A stretch of DNA of 64,000 nt from an uncultured Oscillospiraceae bacterium (GTDB lineage: Bacteria > Bacillota > Clostridia > Oscillospirales > Acutalibacteraceae), in NCBI GenBank assembly GCA_910587835.1, contig CAJUNQ010000010.1, positions 1 to 64,000 of the forward strand, written 5' to 3'. The notes beneath the pieces were generated by a model that worked only from the letters and a program-made list of their open reading frames with translations, did no database searches and was not told the origin of the DNA. Below, piece after piece: positions 59,668 through 64,000 of the stretch. A program made the translations under genes and the position numbers. Numbering within the stretch: position 1 is the stretch's first letter; each line of letters begins with the position of its first letter.

Positions 59668-59817
59668 TTACTTGGTTTCCCTGTGCAGGGTGTGCTTCCG
59701 GCAGAACCGGCAGTATTTGTTCATTTCCAGCCTGTCCGGGTCGTTCTTCTTGTTCTTCTTGGTCAGATAGTTGCGCTGCTTGCACTCGGTGCAGGCCAGC
59801 ACGATCTTCACACGCAT
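59668..59817 (-). CDS. rpmG: 50S ribosomal protein L33
   Basis: A 49-codon gene, MRVKIVLACTECKQRNYLTK..., ending HTLHRETK. Two zinc-type cysteine pairs are present (CTEC and CRFC), so this is the zinc-binding form. GGAGGTG lies about 7 bp before ATG. It is 12 bp upstream of secE and is the first gene of the ribosomal operon. Confidence 0.96.
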   Translation of the reverse strand: MRVKIVLACTECKQRNYLTKKNKKNDPDRLEMNKYCRFCRKHTLHRETK

Positions 59818-59922
59818 TCTTCAGCACCTCCATAATACATTGGATGTTTTGCCTAAGGCGGTTCTCCATCCTCCCTCAAAAAGAAGGGCGCAAAAAAAGA
59901 AACCCCTTTTCGAGGTATCTTC

Positions 59923-59951
59923 AGTATAGCATAAACCCCTGGGCCTGTCAA
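59923..59951 (-). promoter_or_regulatory. Promoter of the rpmG-secE-nusG-rplK-rplA operon
   Basis: Minus strand: -35 TTGACA (59946-59951), 17-bp spacer, -10 TATACT (59923-59928). A leader of about 100 nt with a T-run follows. Confidence 0.9.
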
Positions 59952-59996
59952 GCGGTGACAGGCCGGTTTTTCGGGGTTTTTCCTGGGGCGCCGGGG

Positions 59997-60779
59997 CTAT
60001 GACAGCCGGGCCTCCACCTTTTTTCCCTTCTGCTTCTTTTTCTTTTCGGGCTTGATGCTTTTGCCGATCAGCTTGCGGGAGAAGCCGCCCACCTTTTTCA
60101 GGTCCCCCTCCAGCTTGCCCTGCACCACCTGCCAGCTCTCTTGAGAGAGGCCGTTCAAAAACTCATAGGTTACAATAGAGCGCAGGTCCATGTCCCCGTT
60201 TTTATACATATCATCCAGCAGCTCGCACAGCTTGCCGGCAGGCTCGCTGTCTGGATACTTTTTCAACAGGTCCTCGGCCAGGGGCAGCACATGGGCCTTC
60301 AAAAAGGTGATGTACCGCACCTGCCCATACACAATCTTCTCCTCGTTCAAAGCGTCCTTGATTTCCGGGAACAGGCTTGCCAGGCGGTTGACAAAAAACA
60401 TGGGGTCCACCACCCGGTTTTCGCCCTTGGCGGTTTTTTTGCGCTGCTGAACAATGGCCACCCGCTTGGGGCCCCGCACCACCTCGAGAAAGTCGTTGAT
60501 AATGCTCTCCGCGTCGGCCCGCTCGCCGGTCTTCATGTCAAACAGCCATGCGGAGAGCTCCCGCCACTGCTGGGGCTTTCCCTCCGCGTTAAACGAGGTG
60601 GAGCGCAGCACAAAGCTCTGGCGCTTTGCGGCGTACAGCAGGCTATAGGCCACGTCCTCGGCCACAAACATCACAGCCCGGCCGTCCGGGTCCTCCAAGG
60701 GGGCGGGGTCGTCAAAGCCTTGCTTGGCAAGCTCAGCGGTCAAGGCAGTCTGAATCAGCTCAAAAGCGTTGAAATCCAA
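59997..60779 (-). CDS. Conserved protein of unknown function
   Basis: The 260-aa, probably cytoplasmic protein has no transmembrane segment or signal. The N-terminal domain reads like an alpha/beta fold (VMFVAEDVAYSLLYAAKRQS, FVLRSTSFNAEGKPQQWREL, SAWLFDMKTGERADAESIIN). The middle is helical (VVDPMFFVNRLASLFPEIKD, VRYITFLKAHVLPLAEDLLK). The C-terminus is very basic (SIKPEKKKKQKGKKVE). I do not recognise the family with certainty. The base use and healthy ribosome context indicate a real gene. It stands alone between the rpmG promoter and the exporter. Confidence 0.75.
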   Translation of the reverse strand: MDFNAFELIQTALTAELAKQGFDDPAPLEDPDGRAVMFVAEDVAYSLLYAAKRQSFVLRSTSFNAEGKPQQWRELSAWLFDMKTGERADAESIINDFLEVVRGPKRVAIVQQRKKTAKGENRVVDPMFFVNRLASLFPEIKDALNEEKIVYGQVRYITFLKAHVLPLAEDLLKKYPDSEPAGKLCELLDDMYKNGDMDLRSIVTYEFLNGLSQESWQVVQGKLEGDLKKVGGFSRKLIGKSIKPEKKKKQKGKKVEARLS

Positions 60780-60964
60780 TTAAGATCAACTCCAATAACA
60801 GGTTGTTTCTCATTATCATAGCACAGTCCCGGCAAAATGTCCATACCCGGCTGGGGGAGGGGAGTGTCCCACTGCGCATTTTATTTGATTTACGTCCAGG
60901 GGATTTATAGGAGGCCTGCATACCCACCCCGATACGAAAGCCTGCGAAAGGGTTACGCCCCCCT

Positions 60965-62875
60965 TTACTCCAGCTCAAACGCTCCTGTGTACAGCTGATA
61001 ATACTTCCCGCGCTGGGCAATCAGCTCCTCGTGGGTGCCCCGCTCGATAATGCGGCCCAGCTCCAGCACCAGAATGCTGTCGCTGTTCTGCACGGTAGAC
61101 AGCCGGTGGGCAATGACAAACACAGTGCGGTCCTGCATCAGGCCGTCCATGCCCTGCTGCACCAGCCGCTCTGTGCGGGTGTCAATGGAGGAGGTGGCCT
61201 CGTCCAGCACCATTACAGGAGGGTCGGCCACAGCGGCCCGGGCAATGCTTAGCAGCTGCCTCTGGCCCTGGGAGAGGCTCCCTCCGTCCCCGGTGAGCAT
61301 GGTGTCATACCCGTCGGGCAGGCGGCGGATAAAGCTGTGGGCATTGGCCAGCTTGGCCGCAGCCTCCACCTCCTCATCGGTGGCGTCCAGCTTGCCGTAG
61401 CGAATGTTCTCCCGCACTGTGCCGGTGAACAGATTGGTATCCTGAAGCACCACGCCCAGAGACCGGCGCAGGTCCGGCTTTTTGATTTTGTTGATATTGA
61501 TGCCGTCATAGCGGATTTTTCCGTCGGCAATGTCGTAAAAGCGGTTGATCAGGTTGGTGATGGTGGTTTTGCCCGCGCCGGTGGCGCCCACAAAGGCGAT
61601 CTTTTTGCCCGGCTGGGCGTCAATGTCAATGTTGTGCAGCACCAGCTTTTCCTCGTTGTAGCCAAAGTCCACGTCCAGCAGCTCTACCTGGCCGGTCAGC
61701 CGCTGGTAGGTGACGGTGCCGTCCTCCTTGTGGGGGTGCTTCCAGGCCCACAGGCCTGTGTGCTCGGGGGTCTCTGTCAGCTGGCCGTTTACCTCTTTGG
61801 CGTTAACCAGGGTGACATAGCCCTCGTCCTGCTCCGGGGGCTCATCCATCAGGTCGAAGATGCGCTCTGCCCCAGCCAGGGCCATAACAATGGTGTTGAA
61901 CTGCTGGCCAATCTGCCCAATGGGCATGGTAAAGCTGCGGGAGAGCTGCAAAAAGGCCGCAATGCCCCCCAGGGTGAGCCCTCCTGCCCCGCCAATGGCC
62001 AGGGCGCCCCCGGCAATGGCAATCAGGGCATATTGCAGGTGGCCCATGTTGTTCATCACCGGGCCCATAATGTTGGCAAAGGCATTGGCCTTGGCCGAGT
62101 CGTCCCGCAAGGTCTGGTTCAGCTGGTCAAAGCCCTCCTTGGCCTTCTCCTCGTGGCAGAACACCTTAATGACCTTCTGCCCTGTGACCATCTCCTCAAT
62201 ATACCCGTTGACAGCCCCTAGGGACTTCTGCTGGCGCATGAAGTATTTGCCGGAGCTCTGGCCGATTTTGCCGGTCATAAACAGCATGAGGGCCACAATG
62301 GCCAGCACCAGGGCAGTCAGCGCAATGCTGGTGCTCACCATGGCGCAGAACACCGAAACCAAGGTAATGGCTGTGTTGAACAGCTGGGGAATGCTCTGGG
62401 AGACCAGCATCCGCAGGGTGTCGGTGTCGTTGGTGTAGCGGCTCATCATGTCGCCGTGGGTGTGGGTGTCAAAATACTTGATGGGCAGCTTTTGCATGTG
62501 GGCAAACAGGTCGTCCCGTATGTCCTTGAGAATGCCCTGGGAAATGCTCACCATCAGCCAGTTATAGGTAAAGGTGCCCGCAATGCCCACCAGGTAGATG
62601 AGCCCCATGGCGCCCAGGGCCCGCAGCAGCCCGGTGAACACCGGGTTGGGAGAGGCCAGCAGGGGGGCGATGTAGCCGTCGATGAGGGTCTCAAGAAACA
62701 TGGACCCTGCCACCCCCGCCATGGCGCTGACTAAAATGCACAGGAACACAATCCCCATGCGGATGCGGTTGGGCAGGCTCATATAGCTTAAAAGCCGTTT
62801 AATCACCTTTCCGCCATTTTTTGCTTTGGGCCTGTTTTTGGCATAGGCCGCGCCCACTGGTCCTCTAGGAGGCAT
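60965..62875 (-). CDS. ABC exporter half-transporter (catalytically complete subunit)
   Basis: A protein of about 636 aa. The transmembrane domain has six helices (for example MGIVFLCILVSAMAGVAGSM, FNTAITLVSVFCAMVSTSIA). The ATPase domain has Walker A FVGATGAGKTTITNL, Q-loop VVLQDTNLFTGTV, signature LSQGQRQLLSIARA and Walker B VMVLDEATSSID with catalytic Glu, plus switch His in VIAHRLSTVQ. An insertion of about 40 residues (PPEQDEGYVTLVNAKEVNGQ) precedes the ATPase. AAGGGGAG with 7-bp spacing favours ATG 62875. It overlaps the end of the upstream exporter gene, so the two form a heterodimer. Confidence 0.93.
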   Translation of the reverse strand: MPPRGPVGAAYAKNRPKAKNGGKVIKRLLSYMSLPNRIRMGIVFLCILVSAMAGVAGSMFLETLIDGYIAPLLASPNPVFTGLLRALGAMGLIYLVGIAGTFTYNWLMVSISQGILKDIRDDLFAHMQKLPIKYFDTHTHGDMMSRYTNDTDTLRMLVSQSIPQLFNTAITLVSVFCAMVSTSIALTALVLAIVALMLFMTGKIGQSSGKYFMRQQKSLGAVNGYIEEMVTGQKVIKVFCHEEKAKEGFDQLNQTLRDDSAKANAFANIMGPVMNNMGHLQYALIAIAGGALAIGGAGGLTLGGIAAFLQLSRSFTMPIGQIGQQFNTIVMALAGAERIFDLMDEPPEQDEGYVTLVNAKEVNGQLTETPEHTGLWAWKHPHKEDGTVTYQRLTGQVELLDVDFGYNEEKLVLHNIDIDAQPGKKIAFVGATGAGKTTITNLINRFYDIADGKIRYDGININKIKKPDLRRSLGVVLQDTNLFTGTVRENIRYGKLDATDEEVEAAAKLANAHSFIRRLPDGYDTMLTGDGGSLSQGQRQLLSIARAAVADPPVMVLDEATSSIDTRTERLVQQGMDGLMQDRTVFVIAHRLSTVQNSDSILVLELGRIIERGTHEELIAQRGKYYQLYTGAFELE

Positions 62876-64000
62876 CTGCACTCTCCCCTTTCTGTTGTGA
62901 TTCGTATACTTCCCGATAAATGGCGCTGGTCTTCAGCAGCTCCTCATGGCTGCCCACATCGGCAATGGTTCCCCCGTCCAGCACCACAATCTGGTCCGCG
63001 TCCTGCACCGAAGAGACCCGCTGGGCAATAATCAGCTTGGTGGTGTCAGGAATCTCCTCCCGGAAGGCCTCCCGGATGAGGGCGTCGGTGTGGGTGTCCA
63101 CCGCGCTGGTAGAGTCGTCCAGAATGAGGATTTTGGGCTTTTTCAGCAGGGCCCGGGCAATACACAGCCGCTGCTTCTGTCCGCCGGACACATTGGTGCC
63201 CCCCTGCTCAATATAGGTGTCATACCCGTCGGGGAACTCCCGGATAAAGCTGTCGGCCTGGGCCAGGCGGCACACCCGCTCCAGGTCCTGGTCTGTGGCG
63301 TGCTCGTCGCCCCAGCGCAGGTTCTCCTTAATGGTGCCAGAGAACAGCTCGTTCTTTTGCAGCACCATGGCCACCTCCTCCCGCAGGGACTCCACATGAT
63401 AGTCCCGCACATCCTCGCCGCCAACCAGCACCCGGCCCTTCTGCACGTCGTAAAGCCGGGGGATGAGCTGCACCAGGCTGGACTTGCCGCTGCCGGTGCC
63501 CCCCAGAATGCCCACGGTCTGGCCGGGCTTTATGTTCAGGCTGACGCCGGAGAGGCAGGTGCGGTCAGACTTTTTATAGTTAAAGTCCACATTCTCAAAC
63601 ACAATAGAGCCGTCTTTCACGGTTTTCAGATTCTTCGGGCCGTCCGCAATGTCGCTCTCCTCGTCCAGAATTTCCACAATGCGGGTGGCCGAGGCCCGGG
63701 ACATGGTGCCCATGACCTGAATCATGGTGAGCATCATCAGGCTCATAAGCACCTGCATGGCATAGCTCATCATGCTCATCAGCTGGCCGGTGGTCATGCT
63801 GCCCCCCACAATCAGCTTTGCCCCAAACCAGGAGATGAGCAGAATAACCCCATACATGCAGAACTGCATCAAAGGGGAGTTAAAGGCCAAAATCTTTTCT
63901 GCCAAAGAGGAGTCCTTCCGAATCTGGTCGCTGGCCTCTACAAACTTCTTGGTCTCGTGGTCCTCCCGCACAAAGGCCTTTACCACCCGGATGCCCCGGA
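62865..64000 (-). CDS. ABC exporter half-transporter, partial (5' end beyond window), degenerate ATPase site
   Basis: The frame runs into the window edge, so the first half is missing. Visible are the last membrane helices, then Walker A ILGGTGSGKSSLVQL, signature VSGGQKQRLCIARALL and Walker B ILILDDSTSAVDTHTD. The residue after Walker B is Asp instead of the catalytic Glu. The switch His position reads IIAQRVSSVQ, with Gln replacing His. Both changes mark the degenerate site of heterodimeric exporters, whose partner is the gene just downstream (11-bp overlap). Substrate unknown, often drugs or lipids. Confidence 0.93.
   Translation of the reverse strand, partial: RGIRVVKAFVREDHETKKFVEASDQIRKDSSLAEKILAFNSPLMQFCMYGVILLISWFGAKLIVGGSMTTGQLMSMMSYAMQVLMSLMMLTMIQVMGTMSRASATRIVEILDEESDIADGPKNLKTVKDGSIVFENVDFNYKKSDRTCLSGVSLNIKPGQTVGILGGTGSGKSSLVQLIPRLYDVQKGRVLVGGEDVRDYHVESLREEVAMVLQKNELFSGTIKENLRWGDEHATDQDLERVCRLAQADSFIREFPDGYDTYIEQGGTNVSGGQKQRLCIARALLKKPKILILDDSTSAVDTHTDALIREAFREEIPDTTKLIIAQRVSSVQDADQIVVLDGGTIADVGSHEELLKTSAIYREVYESQQKGESADAS

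Overview
The window reads as a chromosomal segment of a GC-rich, Gram-positive anaerobe of the class Clostridia, most likely an Oscillospiraceae-type gut bacterium (Flavonifractor / Lawsonibacter / Intestinimonas-like). This is an inference. It rests on strong GGAGG ribosome sites with TTGACA-17-TATAAT promoters, a 2-hydroxyacyl-CoA dehydratase-type protein, SLH-domain and sortase-type surface proteins, a DUF1385-prmC pair, and a ribosomal block of Firmicutes type (rpmG-secE-nusG-rplK-rplA, then rplJ-rplL). No prophage, transposase, CRISPR array, rRNA or tRNA gene was found.

Layout. 0-8.2 kb (mostly +): a dehydratase-like protein, a beta-propeller-like lipoprotein, an OmpR/HK two-component pair, DUF1385-prmC and a converging XRE regulator. 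8.3-18.9 kb (all -): a DNA-repair and acetyltransferase run read as radC, uvrB (frameshifted), HD hydrolase, two paralogous GNATs, a GrpB-like protein, a nitroreductase/S51 fusion, a third GNAT and uvrA. The radC promoter carries a LexA-like box. 19-26 kb: envelope genes (SLH + L,D-transpeptidase; SLH + transglutaminase-like), an AAC(3)-like acetyltransferase, a ComEC-like metallo-hydrolase and a methyltransferase. 27-32.7 kb: pyrE, rsmE and an SDR reductase, then thiT behind a TPP riboswitch, a LacI-family regulator with an unusual Cys-rich linker, and a Ser-rich lipoprotein. 33-43 kb (-): a YjdF-family gene behind a structured leader, a surface operon (O-antigen-ligase-like, amidase, LPXTG-like adhesin) and a domain-permuted GH3 glycosidase. 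43-49 kb: purL, a 241-bp segmental duplication, and an SPFH / ribbon-helix-helix / small membrane protein operon. 49.5-54 kb: potABCD with a long leader. 54-60 kb: rplJ-rplL with an L10 leader and attenuator, and rpmG-secE-nusG-rplK-rplA. 61-64 kb: a heterodimeric ABC exporter running off the window end.

The unexplained content is mostly non-coding. There are several dispersed or palindromic elements of at least three families. One contains a GGCGGCGCAG/CTGCGCCGCC stem closing a 57-nt loop, and this occurs in two copies with the same loop length but diverged loop sequence. There are also two adjacent tandem arrays (42-bp and 60-bp units), a twin palindrome beside radC, and a roughly 200-bp hairpin-rich block at 49.3-49.5 kb. 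Two genes look interrupted by single-base frameshifts (uvrB, and possibly the O-antigen ligase N-terminus). These could be real or sequence errors.
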